Positions 32,246-40,850 of a stretch of 64,000 nt of DNA are shown in pieces; positions within the stretch are counted from its first letter, which is position 1, and each line of letters starts with the position of its first letter. The position numbers and the translations under genes are program-made. Below the pieces are notes generated by a model. That model saw only the letters and a list, made by a program, of their open reading frames with translations, had not been told where the DNA came from and did no database searches. Source of the stretch: Symbioplanes lichenis. GTDB taxonomy: Bacteria > Actinomycetota > Actinomycetes > Mycobacteriales > Micromonosporaceae. The stretch lies in contig NZ_JAUZQD010000019.1 in assembly GCF_030709675.1 (NCBI RefSeq), forward strand, positions 124,001 to 188,000. Direction: 5' to 3'.

Positions 32246-33525
32246 AGCGCCGGTACCGCGCCCTCATCCCGTTCGCGCTGGTCGCCGCGCTGGTGACAAC
32301 CACCGTGATCGCACACGCCGTGCAGCAGCCCGACCCCACGGACGCGTCGTTCCTCTCTCCCACCAGCGACGCCGGGGACGGCGCCCGCCGCCTCGCCGAC
32401 GGGCTGACCCGGCTCGGCGTGTCCGTGGACGTGCGGACCAGCAGCCGCGACGCCGTGGAGGCGGTCGGCCGGGCGCCGGCGACGATCTTCGTCACCACGC
32501 CGGGCCTCGTGAACCCGGACACCTTGACCGAGCTGACTCAACTGCCGTCCCGCGTACGCGTCGTCCTGGTCGCCCCGGACGGCGATCAGCTCGACGACGC
32601 CGGGCTGACCGTCGGGGTCGACGGTCCCCGCTGGACGGCCGCCGCGCCCGCCCCGGGCTGCACCGCCGACTTCGCGCAGGCCGGCCCGGCCGCGGCCGCC
32701 CGGCTCCGCTACGACGCCGCCGGGTACTCGCCCGTCAGCTGCTACACCGGCGGCGTGGTCGAGTTCGGCGGGCTGACCCTGGTCGGGGCGGCGGACCCGT
32801 TCCGCAACGACCGCACGGACGAGCACGGCAACGCCGAGCTGGCCCTGGCCCTGCTCGCCCGGGCCGACCGGCTGATCTGGCTCGACCTGCACGAGCGCGA
32901 GAAGCCCGAGCCGCCCCCGCCGGCGCCCACCGAGGACGAGCCGGAGCCGCAGGAGACCATCCCGGACGACGAGCCGGCCGGCCCGGACCCGTGGGACGAC
33001 AACGGTCAGCCGGCGCCGCCGGGTCCCGGGGAGCAGCCGGCGCCCCAGGCCGGAGGCGAGGAGGGGGCGCCGAACCCGCTGCGGGACGGCTTCCCGCCCG
33101 CGCTGTGGGCGACGCTCGCGCTGCTGGCACTGGCCGCGATCGCGCTGGCCGCCGCGTCGGCCCGGCGGCTGGGCGCCCCCGTGGCGGAGCCGCTGCCCGC
33201 GCAGGTTCGCGCGGCGGAGACCGTACGCGGGCTGGGTGGCCTCTATCGCCGGGCGCGGGCGCGGTCGACGTCGCTCGGGACGGTGCAGGCCGCCGCGCGT
33301 ACCCGGCTGATCCGGCATTTCGGTCTGCCGGCGGACACGTCCGTGGACGTGCTCGCGGCCCGGGTCGCCGCGGTGACCGGCCGGCCGGAGGACGAGGCGC
33401 GCCACGTGCTCGGCGGGGGCGCGGAGGACAGTGACGAGGAGCTGGCCCGCGCGGCGACCGAGGTGCAGCACCTGGTCCGCACGGTGACCGGGGCAAGGCA
33501 ACTGGACGAGGGGAATGTGACGTGA
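32242..33525 (+). CDS. DUF4350 domain membrane protein
   Basis: 427 residues. An N-terminal signal/anchor helix (ALIPFALVAALVTTTVIA) is followed by the DUF4350 region (DGARRLADGLTRLGVSVDV, ATIFVTTPGLVN, GGVVEFGGLTLVGAADPFRND). A Pro/Glu-rich linker (residues ~220-285) leads to a second membrane helix and a cytoplasmic helical tail. Overlaps both neighbours by 4 nt, indicating coupled translation. In M. tuberculosis the gene next to moxR2 (Rv3691) is of this family. The outer domain may sense or hold an envelope ligand; this is inference. Confidence 0.85.
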   Translation: MKRRYRALIPFALVAALVTTTVIAHAVQQPDPTDASFLSPTSDAGDGARRLADGLTRLGVSVDVRTSSRDAVEAVGRAPATIFVTTPGLVNPDTLTELTQLPSRVRVVLVAPDGDQLDDAGLTVGVDGPRWTAAAPAPGCTADFAQAGPAAAARLRYDAAGYSPVSCYTGGVVEFGGLTLVGAADPFRNDRTDEHGNAELALALLARADRLIWLDLHEREKPEPPPPAPTEDEPEPQETIPDDEPAGPDPWDDNGQPAPPGPGEQPAPQAGGEEGAPNPLRDGFPPALWATLALLALAAIALAAASARRLGAPVAEPLPAQVRAAETVRGLGGLYRRARARSTSLGTVQAAARTRLIRHFGLPADTSVDVLAARVAAVTGRPEDEARHVLGGGAEDSDEELARAATEVQHLVRTVTGARQLDEGNVT

Positions 33526-34487
33526 CGTCTTCCGTATCCGGCGAGGCCCGCGAGGCGCTCGGACGCCTGCGGACGGAGGTCGGCAAGGCGGTCGTCGGGC
33601 AGGACGCGGTGGTCGGCGGGGTCGTGATCGCGCTGCTGTGCGGCGGGCACGTGCTGCTCGAGGGCGTACCCGGCGTGGCCAAGACCCTGCTGGTGCGCGC
33701 GCTGGCGACGGCGCTGGACGTGGACACCAAGCGGGTCCAGTTCACTCCCGACCTCATGCCCGGCGACGTGACCGGCTCGCAGATCTACGACGCGCGGACC
33801 GGGGCGTTCAACTTCCGGGCCGGGCCGCTTTTCACCAACCTGCTGCTCGGCGACGAGATCAACCGCACCCCGCCGAAGACGCAGGCCGCGCTGCTGGAGG
33901 CCATGGAGGAGCGCACGGTCAGCACCGACGGCGAGACCCGGCGGCTGCCGGAGCCCTTCATCGTGGTCGCCACGCAGAACCCCGTGGAGTACGAGGGCAC
34001 GTACCCCCTGCCGGAGGCCCAGCTGGACCGGTTCCTGCTCAAGCTGACCGTCCCGCTGCCCGAGCGGGCCGAGGAGCTCGGCGTCCTCCGCGCCCACCAC
34101 CTCGGCTTCGACCCGCGCGACCTCAAGGCCGCCGGGGTGGGCCCGGTCGCGTCGGCCGCCGACCTGGTCGCGGGGCGCGAGGCCGTGCGCCGCGTGGCCG
34201 TCGCCGAGCCGGTCCTCGAGTACATCGTCGACCTGGCCCGCGCCACCCGCGTCGCCCCGGCGTTGGAGCTGGGCGCCTCCCCGCGCGGCACGACCGCCCT
34301 GCTCGCCGTGGCGAAGGCCCGCGCCTGGCTCAGTGGCCGCGAGTACGTGATCCCGGACGACGTCAAGGCGTTCGCGATCCCCGTGCTGCGCCACCGGGTC
34401 CGGCTGCGCGCGGAGGCCGAACTGGACGGCGTCTCCACCGACGAGGTGCTGCGCTCCGTGCTCGGTGCCGTGCCCGCGCCCCGCTGA
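33522..34487 (+). CDS. moxR: MoxR-family AAA+ ATPase
   Basis: 321 residues. Walker A is GVPGVAKT, Walker B LLGDEINRTPPKTQ, sensor 1 VVATQNPVEYEGTYPLPEAQ, and the arginine finger lies in LDRFLLK. The C-terminal lid is helical. MoxR ATPases act as chaperone-like motors with VWA proteins, here presumably the DUF58 protein encoded 8 nt downstream. The GTG start overlaps the preceding stop. M. tuberculosis moxR2 has the same neighbours. Confidence 0.95.
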   Translation: MTSSVSGEAREALGRLRTEVGKAVVGQDAVVGGVVIALLCGGHVLLEGVPGVAKTLLVRALATALDVDTKRVQFTPDLMPGDVTGSQIYDARTGAFNFRAGPLFTNLLLGDEINRTPPKTQAALLEAMEERTVSTDGETRRLPEPFIVVATQNPVEYEGTYPLPEAQLDRFLLKLTVPLPERAEELGVLRAHHLGFDPRDLKAAGVGPVASAADLVAGREAVRRVAVAEPVLEYIVDLARATRVAPALELGASPRGTTALLAVAKARAWLSGREYVIPDDVKAFAIPVLRHRVRLRAEAELDGVSTDEVLRSVLGAVPAPR

Positions 34488-34494
34488 GCCGGCC

Positions 34495-35811
34495 GTGGTC
34501 ACGAGGCGCTTCGCGCTGGTGCTGGCGGCGGGCGTCCCGCTGCCCGCCCTGCTGCCCTCCCCCTGGCTGCTGGTCGCCGCGGTCGTGGTGCTGGCCGGTG
34601 GCGCCGCGCTGATCGATCTCGCGGTCGCGGCGCCGCTGACCGCCGTGCGGTTGCGCCGGGACGGCGACGAGACGGTCTGGCTCGGCGGCACGGCCACCAC
34701 GACGCTGACGGTGACGAACACCGCCGGCCGGCCGATGTGGCTGCGCCTGCGCGACCGGTGGGTGCCGTCGGCGGGCGCCGACCTGACCGAGCACCGGCTC
34801 GGCCTGCTCGCCGGGGAAGAGCAGACGATCAAGACCATACTGACGCCGGTACGCCACGGCGACCGTCCCGCGGTCCGGGTGACGATGCGCTCGTACGGGC
34901 CCCTGGGGCTGGCCTATCGCCAACGACGGCAGCGCTGGGACGAGCAGATGACGCCGGCGTGGACGCTGCGGGTGCTCCCCCGGTTCCCGTCGCGGCGGCT
35001 CCTGCCCGAGAAGCTGGCCCGCCTGCGTGTCTTCGACGGCGCCGTGGTGACCCGGGGCCGCGGTCAGGGCACCGAGTTCGACGCGCTGCGGGAGTACGTG
35101 GTCGGGGACGACGTCCGGTCGATCGACTGGCGGGCTTCCGCGCGTACGCACGATGTGATGGTCCGCACCTGGCGCCCCGAGCGCGACCGGCGCGTGGTGT
35201 GCCTGCTCGACACCGGCCGCACGTCGGCCGCGCGGATCGGCGACGAGCCCCGGCTGGACGCCGCGATCGACGCCGCCCTGCTCCTGACCGTGCTGGCCGC
35301 CAAGGCCGACGACCGGGTGGACCTGCTCGCCCTCGACGCCGCCGTGCGCGCCCGGGTCGAGGGCGGCGGGCACCGCACCAAGCTGCCCCGGCTGATCGCC
35401 TCGCTGGCCGCGCTGGAGCCGGCCCTGGTGGAGACGGACTTCAGCCTCGCGGCCAACGATCTGCTGCGCCGGGGGCACAAGCGGGCGCTGGTGGTCATCT
35501 TCTCGGCGCTCGACGCGGCGCCGATCGTCGAGGGGCTGCTGCCGATGCTGCCGCGCCTGGTCACCCGGCACCGCGTGGTGCTCGCCAGCGTCCGGGACCC
35601 GGAGACCGAGCAGTTGGCGTCTCTGCCCTCGGGTGCCACCGCGGACGACGTGCACCTCGCCGCGGCGGCCGAGCTGGCGCTGGCCGAGCGCGGGCGGGTC
35701 AAGGCGCTCCTCGAGCAGCAGGGCGTGATTGTGGTCGACGAGCCCCGGGAGAGCTTCGCCTCCAAGGTCTCCGACGCCTACCTGACGCTCAAGGCCGCGG
35801 GCCGGCTGTGA
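34495..35811 (+). CDS. DUF58 (VWA-like) membrane protein
   Basis: 438 residues. Two N-terminal membrane helices (FALVLAAGVPLPALLPSPWL and the following VVVLAGGAALIDL) are followed by a beta domain and then DUF58: RGQGTEFDALREYVVGDDVR, IDWRASARTHDVMVRTW, and a VWA-like part with VCLLDTGRTS as a MIDAS-like strand. It is the expected client of the MoxR ATPase. Start GTG 34495. The last 23 nt overlap the convergent DUF6314 gene. Confidence 0.92.
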   Translation: MVTRRFALVLAAGVPLPALLPSPWLLVAAVVVLAGGAALIDLAVAAPLTAVRLRRDGDETVWLGGTATTTLTVTNTAGRPMWLRLRDRWVPSAGADLTEHRLGLLAGEEQTIKTILTPVRHGDRPAVRVTMRSYGPLGLAYRQRRQRWDEQMTPAWTLRVLPRFPSRRLLPEKLARLRVFDGAVVTRGRGQGTEFDALREYVVGDDVRSIDWRASARTHDVMVRTWRPERDRRVVCLLDTGRTSAARIGDEPRLDAAIDAALLLTVLAAKADDRVDLLALDAAVRARVEGGGHRTKLPRLIASLAALEPALVETDFSLAANDLLRRGHKRALVVIFSALDAAPIVEGLLPMLPRLVTRHRVVLASVRDPETEQLASLPSGATADDVHLAAAAELALAERGRVKALLEQQGVIVVDEPRESFASKVSDAYLTLKAAGRL

Positions 35812-36244
35812 CCCGCGTGTAGGTCGTCGCCAGGTCGTAGTCCTTGGCCGGGCCGCCCGCGTGCCAGAGCTCGGTGAACTCGTCGGGGCCGGTGATCCGC
35901 CCGGCGACGGTGTAGAGGTCCTCGCCGCACGGGTGCTCGGCGTCCCAGGTGGCGTCGCGCAGGTCGAGCCGATAGAAGGGCCTGCCGTCGGCGAATCGGA
36001 CGTCCAGCATGTCCCCGTCCGCTCGATAGGTCAGCCGACGGGTGGCGGGCCCCCGGTGGGCGCCATAACGCAACTCACCCTCCTCGGCATAGGCCAGCGT
36101 CTTGTCGTCCTCCGGGCGAAATGTCGCTTTACCCGTGAAGATGCCGTCCAGGCCGGCGCGGCGATCGGTGATCAAGCGGCGTACTGACCAGTCACCGCGG
36201 AGGAAGCGCATCGGTTCGAGAGCTTGATAGCTTCCCTGAAGCAC
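35789..36244 (-). CDS. DUF6314 family protein
   Basis: 151 residues; the pattern matches what I recall of DUF6314, a lipocalin-like small actinobacterial family: FLRGDWSVRRLITDRRAG, GIFTGKATFRPED, ATRRLTYRADGDMLDVRFADGRPFYRLDLRD, AEHPCGEDLYTV, ELWHAGGPAKDY. It may bind a small molecule. GTG 36244 has AAAGGGG upstream; an ATG at 36211 would remove 11 residues and also fits family starts. It overlaps the DUF58 gene at its 3' end and is divergent from bioY with only 23 nt between starts. Confidence 0.78.
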   Translation of the reverse strand: MLQGSYQALEPMRFLRGDWSVRRLITDRRAGLDGIFTGKATFRPEDDKTLAYAEEGELRYGAHRGPATRRLTYRADGDMLDVRFADGRPFYRLDLRDATWDAEHPCGEDLYTVAGRITGPDEFTELWHAGGPAKDYDLATTYTRVTAGPRP

Positions 36245-36267
36245 CGCCTACCCCTTTCGGAGGACCC

Positions 36268-36852
36268 ATGTCGCAGGTAGCAACGCTACGCGGCCCGCGC
36301 GCCGTCGTACTCGCCGATCTGATCCCGGGCGCGCTCGCACGCGACGTCCTGCTGGTCGCGGGTGGTGCGGGCTTCGTCGGCCTGCTCGCCCAGGTGGCCG
36401 TCCCGATCCCGGGCACCCCCGTGCCGATCACCGGCCAGACCCTCGGCGTCCTGCTCATCGGCGCCGCGTTCGGCTGGCGCCGGGCCGCCGCCACCATCGC
36501 CCTCTACGCGATCGTCGGCCTCGCCGGTGTCCCCTGGTTCGCCGACGGCAAGAGCGGCTACGCCACCGCGAGCTTCGGCTACGTCATCGGCTTCTTCCTC
36601 GCCGCCACGGCCGCCGGCTGGCTGGCCGAGCGGGGCGCCGACCGCACGATCCTCAAGGCGCTGCCCGCGATGCTGGTCGCCGAGGTCATCATCTATGCCG
36701 CGGGCCTGCCGTGGCTGGCGGTGGCGGCCGGCCTCTCCTTCTCGGAGACCCTGTCGAAGGGCCTGGTGCCGTTCCTGCTCGGTGACGCGGTCAAGGCGGC
36801 GCTGGCCGCGGGTCTGCTGCCGGCGGCGTGGGCCCTCACCCGCCGCAAGTAA
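36268..36852 (+). CDS. bioY: BioY biotin transporter (S component)
   Basis: 194 residues, six membrane segments. The BioY signature is present: VPIPGTPVPITGQTLGVLLIGAAFGWRRA, YAIVGLAGVPWFADGKSG, TASFGYVIGFFLAATAAGWL, LVPFLLGDAVKAALAAG. BioY binds biotin in the membrane, alone or with an energy-coupling factor module; no EcfA or EcfT gene is nearby. CGGAGG precedes the ATG. A hairpin terminator follows. Confidence 0.95.
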   Translation: MSQVATLRGPRAVVLADLIPGALARDVLLVAGGAGFVGLLAQVAVPIPGTPVPITGQTLGVLLIGAAFGWRRAAATIALYAIVGLAGVPWFADGKSGYATASFGYVIGFFLAATAAGWLAERGADRTILKALPAMLVAEVIIYAAGLPWLAVAAGLSFSETLSKGLVPFLLGDAVKAALAAGLLPAAWALTRRK

Positions 36853-36869
36853 GGTTCGCCGCTGCTCCT

Positions 36870-36900
36870 CGGCCCGGCCGGCTCCCCGCCGACCGGGCCG
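36870..36900 (+). terminator. hairpin after bioY
   Basis: CGGCCCGG (36870-36877) pairs with CCGGGCCG (36893-36900), and an inner CGG/CCG adds to the stem; TT follows. It is 18 nt after the bioY stop. Confidence 0.65.
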
Positions 36901-37084
36901 TTCGGCGCCCGGACCATCGGGGCCCGGAATTCCAGGGCCGAACGGAGGAGGCGCCGCGGGACGGTTGGCGGCGGGCGTCCAAAGGCACAAGCTCGGCCGA
37001 AAGCCGCGTAAAACCTGGCCACATTGCGCAATCAGGCCGGGCAAAAACCGCATAAGTCCTCACCTGAGAAGTGCAGACAGCACA

Positions 37085-37113
37085 TTGCCCACTGCCGTGT
37101 GCTAGCAGAATGT
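37085..37113 (+). promoter_or_regulatory. promoter of the DUF6232 gene
   Basis: TTGCCC (37085-37090), 17 bp, GAATGT (37108-37113), in a locally AT-richer stretch. It gives a leader of about 40 nt with a ribosome site, unlike the leaderless genes. Confidence 0.5.
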
Positions 37114-37160
37114 TGCAGTCCGCACTCACCATGATGGCCAGGGGCAGGGAGGTGCGGAAC

Positions 37161-37613
37161 ATGGCAGTCCACACTCACTACGAAGCACCGGGCCACAACG
37201 GATGGGCGATCTACTACCGCGGCCCGCGGATCATCGTCACCAGCCAGTACGTCGAGATCGCGGCCGGCCGGCTGCCCGTCCGCCGGCTGGACGACGTCCG
37301 GCAGATCCACGTCAGCCGCCACAGCGTGCGGGTGACCGCGCTCGCCACCGCCGCCGTCGAGGTGGGGCTGGCGGCACCCTTCGCCGTGGCCACCGGCTCG
37401 GTGGCCCTGATCTGCGCCGGCGCCGCCGCGGCGGCCGGCACCGGGGTCGGCGCGCTGGTCGACGAGCGGCGCAATCCCCGGTGGATGGCGCTGCGGGCGA
37501 CCTGCCAGGGGCGGCCGGTCGTGCTCTTCGAGACCGCGAGCAAGCGGGAGTTCGGCCAGGTGCACCGGGCGGTGCTGCGCGCCGTCGAGTTGGACCGCGA
37601 CTACCGCCGGTGA
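37161..37613 (+). CDS. DUF6232 family membrane protein
   Basis: 150 residues from the ATG at 37161 (GGGAGGTGCGG upstream). A short N-terminal beta region (GWAIYYRGPRIIVTSQYVEI, RRLDDVRQIHVSR) is followed by a hydrophobic double segment (TALATAAVEVGLAAPFAVAT and ALICAGAAAAAGTGVGALV) and a small cytoplasmic end (LFETASKREFGQVHRAVLRA). This layout matches my memory of DUF6232, a family of unknown function. The 3' end meets a bidirectional terminator. Confidence 0.75.
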   Translation: MAVHTHYEAPGHNGWAIYYRGPRIIVTSQYVEIAAGRLPVRRLDDVRQIHVSRHSVRVTALATAAVEVGLAAPFAVATGSVALICAGAAAAAGTGVGALVDERRNPRWMALRATCQGRPVVLFETASKREFGQVHRAVLRAVELDRDYRR

Positions 37614-37668
37614 AGCCTGTCCGCCGCCCGGCGAAGCAGCCGGGGACCGGCGGGACGGGCCGTGGATC

Positions 37669-37702
37669 GCTGACCCCCGGAAAGGAGGCCCCGGGGGTCA
37701 GC
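37669..37702. terminator. bidirectional terminator
   Basis: A perfect 12-bp stem, GCTGACCCCCGG (37669-37680) with CCGGGGGTCAGC (37691-37702), and a 10-nt loop. It lies between convergent genes and its right arm contains the stop codon of the XRE gene (37698-37700). Confidence 0.85.
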
Positions 37703-38576
37703 CCCGCGCCATCGAGGTGCGGACCGCACGGATGAACTCCAGCGCCTCGTCGCCGGTCAGCCCCACGGTCAGCAGGTCCTTGACGACCTCTTTGTGCTCC
37801 GCGGTCAGCGCCGGGTCGAGGGTGAGGTCGTCGGTGTCGGCGGCGGCCTCGACGAACAGCACGTCGGGATCGCCGGTGCCGGCGAACTCCAGCAGCTCGA
37901 AGGTGCCGCCCAGCCCGGGGTTGCGCGCCAGGTCGAGCGGCGTGACGGCCAGCGTGTAGGCGGGTTGCCGGCCGATCTCGAGCAGGTGGTCCAGCTGCCG
38001 GGCCATCACCGCGTGCCCACCGACCGGGCGGCGCAGCGTCGACTCGTCGACGATCGCGACCAGCCGCGGGGGCTCGGCGCCCGCGAGCCGCTCCGCGAAC
38101 GCCCGCTGCCGGTCCAGGCGCAGCTCGACGCGGCCGGTGACGTATTCGTCGCTCAGATCGCGCCGGGCGGACAGGGCCGTGACCGCCCGGGCGTACTCGG
38201 GCGTCTGCAGCAGGCCGGGCACGAAGAGGACCTGCCACACGCTGATCCGCGACGCCTCGCTCTCGTACGCGACGAAGCGCTGATAGTCACCGGCCAGCCG
38301 ATGCTTGCTGTACCACTGGCGGGTCCGGGACTGCCGGGCCAGCGCGGTCAGGAGGAGCACTTCGGAGTCGCTCGAGACGCCGTAGAGCGTGAGCAGCGCC
38401 CGCACCTCGAGCGGCTGGACGGTGACGTCGCCCTTCTCGATCCGGCTCAGCTTGGAACCGGACCAGTCCATGCGCCGGGCGACCTCCTGGGAGGGCAGGC
38501 CGCTCTGCTCCCGCAGCTCGCGCAGCCGCTGCCGGAGGCGCTCACGGGCGACGGTCGGGCCGACGGAGGACGACAT
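37698..38576 (-). CDS. XRE-type helix-turn-helix regulator with DUF5753
   Basis: 292 residues. The HTH (residues 12-66) reads RQRLRELREQSGLPSQEVAR then MDWSGSKLSRIEKGDVTVQP. The remainder is DUF5753: WQVLFVPGLLQTPEYARAVT, VELRLDRQRAFAERL, VDESTLRRPVGG, and FELLEFAGTGDPDVLFVE. These regulators are abundant in Streptomyces and Micromonosporaceae, usually beside a DUF397 gene, and influence development or antibiotic production (BldB/WhiJ/AbaA-like systems). It is divergent from the DUF397 gene at 38858. Confidence 0.92.
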   Translation of the reverse strand: MSSSVGPTVARERLRQRLRELREQSGLPSQEVARRMDWSGSKLSRIEKGDVTVQPLEVRALLTLYGVSSDSEVLLLTALARQSRTRQWYSKHRLAGDYQRFVAYESEASRISVWQVLFVPGLLQTPEYARAVTALSARRDLSDEYVTGRVELRLDRQRAFAERLAGAEPPRLVAIVDESTLRRPVGGHAVMARQLDHLLEIGRQPAYTLAVTPLDLARNPGLGGTFELLEFAGTGDPDVLFVEAAADTDDLTLDPALTAEHKEVVKDLLTVGLTGDEALEFIRAVRTSMARG

Positions 38577-38857
38577 CAGGCTCGCCCCTCTCGCCGCCGT
38601 CCGGCGCGGCGGGGCCCGGCCCGGCGATCTGCAATCGGCCGTCGGCGGGATTCCATCTGCTCAAGACTACCCGGCAAAGGCGCTGCGGTCGTCCATGGTG
38701 GAGCAAAGGTTTCGCCTGGCGGGTTTCGTCAGTACGGTGGGTGACCGGACGGCTGCGTCACGTCGGGCCTTCCCCGAGCGCGGCAGGTCGCCGCGAATCC
38801 CAGGTGCGAGCGCCGGCCCACCGGTCGCGCCGGCGCCTGTGGCCCGCAGGAGGAGAG

Positions 38858-39052
38858 ATGACGGATCGCGATCGACTCGCGTGGCGGAAGAGCACGAGAA
38901 GCGCGAGCGGAGGCTGTGTGGAGATCGCCGTGGACCCGCCGACGGTGCTGATCCGCGATTCCAAGGACCCGGCCGGCCCCGCGCTCGTGTTCGATCTCGG
39001 CACGTTCCGGGAGTTCATCGCGTTCGTGAAAGAGAACCCGGCCGGCGCCTGA
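38858..39052 (+). CDS. DUF397 domain protein
   Basis: 64 residues, the full family length. Motifs: WRKSTRSASGGCVEIAV, VLIRDSKDPAGPALVFD, and FREFIAFVK. AGGAGGAG precedes the ATG at 38858. DUF397 proteins pair with XRE-DUF5753 regulators and are thought to oppose them, in a toxin-antitoxin-like or WhiJ-type manner. Here two DUF5753 genes flank it: a complete divergent regulator on the left and an HTH-less one 4 nt to the right on the opposite strand. Confidence 0.92.
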   Translation: MTDRDRLAWRKSTRSASGGCVEIAVDPPTVLIRDSKDPAGPALVFDLGTFREFIAFVKENPAGA

Positions 39053-39056
39053 GCGG

Positions 39057-39644
39057 TCAGCCGCGGTGGACGGCCCGCTCGATCAGCGCGCTCGCCCCGG
39101 AGCCGGACGCCGCTGCGGCGAAGAGCGCCTCGGCCCGGTCCCGGCAGCCGCGCACCACCTCCGGGCCGGTCGCGATCCGGTCCCCCTCGGCCGACTCGAA
39201 GAAGACCGCCGCGTCGCCGAGGACCTCGAAGCCACCCGCGAGGGCCCCGGTCGCCCCCGCCGCCAGCGGCATCACGCCCAGCCGCACCGAGGGCAGCCCG
39301 GCCGCCTCGCGCAGCAGGGCGAGCTGGCGCGCCATGGCCTCCGCGGGCAGCACGCGCCGCAGCAGCACGGACTCGTCGATCACCACGGTCAGCCCGGGGG
39401 GATCGTCACCCCGCAGGCGCTCCGCGAACGCCGTCGCGCGACGCATCCGCAGCTCGACCAGCCCGGCCAGCACCGGGTCCGCCGGCGCCCGCCCGGTGAC
39501 CGCCGCGATGACAGCCGCCGCATAGTCCTCGGTCTGCAGCAGACCGGGCACGAACATCGGCTGGTTCTGCCACAGTCCCGCGGCCGCCGGTTCCAGCTCC
39601 AGCAGACGAGCGAACGCCTCGGACGTACCTTCGTGCGCGACCAC
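39057..39644 (-). CDS. stand-alone DUF5753 protein lacking the HTH
   Basis: 195 residues. It has the DUF5753 motifs NQPMFVPGLLQTEDYAAAVI, LVELRMRRATAFAERL, VIDESVLLRRV, and FEVLGDAAVFFESAEGD, but begins directly at this domain. No HTH-coding frame is found in any phase of the ~170 bp upstream. The GTG at 39644 has GGGAGGT 6 nt upstream, and TAATCT on the same strand ~50 nt upstream may be a -10 element, so it seems to be expressed as a short protein rather than being a mere 5' truncation. It could titrate DUF397 or form heterodimers with the full regulator. Confidence 0.8.
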   Translation of the reverse strand: MVAHEGTSEAFARLLELEPAAAGLWQNQPMFVPGLLQTEDYAAAVIAAVTGRAPADPVLAGLVELRMRRATAFAERLRGDDPPGLTVVIDESVLLRRVLPAEAMARQLALLREAAGLPSVRLGVMPLAAGATGALAGGFEVLGDAAVFFESAEGDRIATGPEVVRGCRDRAEALFAAAASGSGASALIERAVHRG

Positions 39645-39813
39645 CGCGACCTCCCGGAGCTCGCGGACAGCGGGATGCTGTCTGCGATGTGCAGATTACG
39701 CGGAGCACTGTGGTCACGACACCAGCTCGGCGACTTCCAGCCCCGGGATGCCGCCGAACCGCCGGGGATGCGAGGTCGTTTGCCCTGAGCAGCGGAGAAG
39801 GCCGGTTCACGCG

Positions 39814-40809
39814 TCAGGCGGTGGGGACCTCGGTGACGGTGTGTTCGGGGGCGAGGTCACTGCTCTCCCCGCGGCGCTCGGCCGCGGCGCCGGCCCCGAG
39901 GGCGTACGCGAGGAAAGCCAGCCAGACCGCGAAGCCGGCGCCGATCCGCACCCCGTCGGGCCAGCCGGACGGGGTCACGTAAGCCTCGAGAAGACCCGCG
40001 ACCAGCAGCATCACGACCAGCCCGAGAGCCACCAGCATGCCCGCGCGGGCCCGCTCGGCCAGCGCCCGGCCCCGGGTGCGGTGCGGGCCGGGCGCGATCC
40101 ACGCCCAGCCGATGCGCAGCCCGGCTCCGGCCGCCACGAAGATCGCGGTGAGCTCCAGGAAGCCGTGCGGCAGGATGTAGGTCCAGAAGATGTCGCCGTC
40201 GCCGGTGCAGGTCATGAGACCCCCGGTCAGGGTGATGTTCAGCAGGTTCGAGCCGAGGACCCAGAAGACCGGCACGATCAGGACGCCCGACGCGAGGCAC
40301 TGACCGGCGATCAGCGCGTTGTGCGTCCACACGCTCGCGGCGAAGTTCTGCGCCTGGAACTCGCTGTAGTAGTCGACGAAGCTGTCCTTCGCGCCCGAGT
40401 TGCCGAGCGCGCCGGGGCTGAACATCTCGATCACGTCGGGGTGCCCCGCGAAATAGGCGATCAGCGCGCCCCCGGCCAGCACGTTGAGGACCATCGTGAG
40501 CAGCCACCAGTGCCGCGAGCGATAGAGCTCGAGCGGCAGCGTGGTCGTGAAGAAGCGGGCGACCGGGCGCCAGGAGAAGCGGCGGCCGCCGGTGACCGCG
40601 GCCCGCCCGGCCAGGACGAGCTGGGAGAGCGTGGCGACCAGCAGCGGGTCGGGCGAGTGGCTGCGCACGACCGACAGGTGGGTGGCCGCCCGCTGGTAGA
40701 GCAGCACCAGCTCGTCGGCCTCGTGCGGGGCCAGCTTGCGGCGCCGGGTCAGCGCCTCCAGCCGGTTCCACTCGCCGCGGCGCTCGCTGACGTAGGCGTC
40801 CAGGTCCAC
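39814..40809 (-). CDS. SpoIIM-family (stage II sporulation protein M-like) membrane protein
   Basis: 331 residues with a cytoplasmic N-terminus (YVSERRGEWNRLEALTRRRK) and about six membrane segments. The family motif around NLLNITLTGGL and WTYILPHGFLELTAIFVAAGAGLRIG is present. SpoIIM proteins assist peptidoglycan-remodelling machinery in endospore formers; in actinobacteria their role is unknown. GTG 40809 is preceded 6 nt upstream by TACTCT, so the mRNA is probably leaderless. The divergent RDD gene is its usual partner, as for M. tuberculosis Rv3694c/Rv3695. Confidence 0.9.
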   Translation of the reverse strand: MDLDAYVSERRGEWNRLEALTRRRKLAPHEADELVLLYQRAATHLSVVRSHSPDPLLVATLSQLVLAGRAAVTGGRRFSWRPVARFFTTTLPLELYRSRHWWLLTMVLNVLAGGALIAYFAGHPDVIEMFSPGALGNSGAKDSFVDYYSEFQAQNFAASVWTHNALIAGQCLASGVLIVPVFWVLGSNLLNITLTGGLMTCTGDGDIFWTYILPHGFLELTAIFVAAGAGLRIGWAWIAPGPHRTRGRALAERARAGMLVALGLVVMLLVAGLLEAYVTPSGWPDGVRIGAGFAVWLAFLAYALGAGAAAERRGESSDLAPEHTVTEVPTA

Positions 40810-40850
40810 CGGCGCAGAGTATCCGGCGGCGATCCTGTTGACTAACGGCC

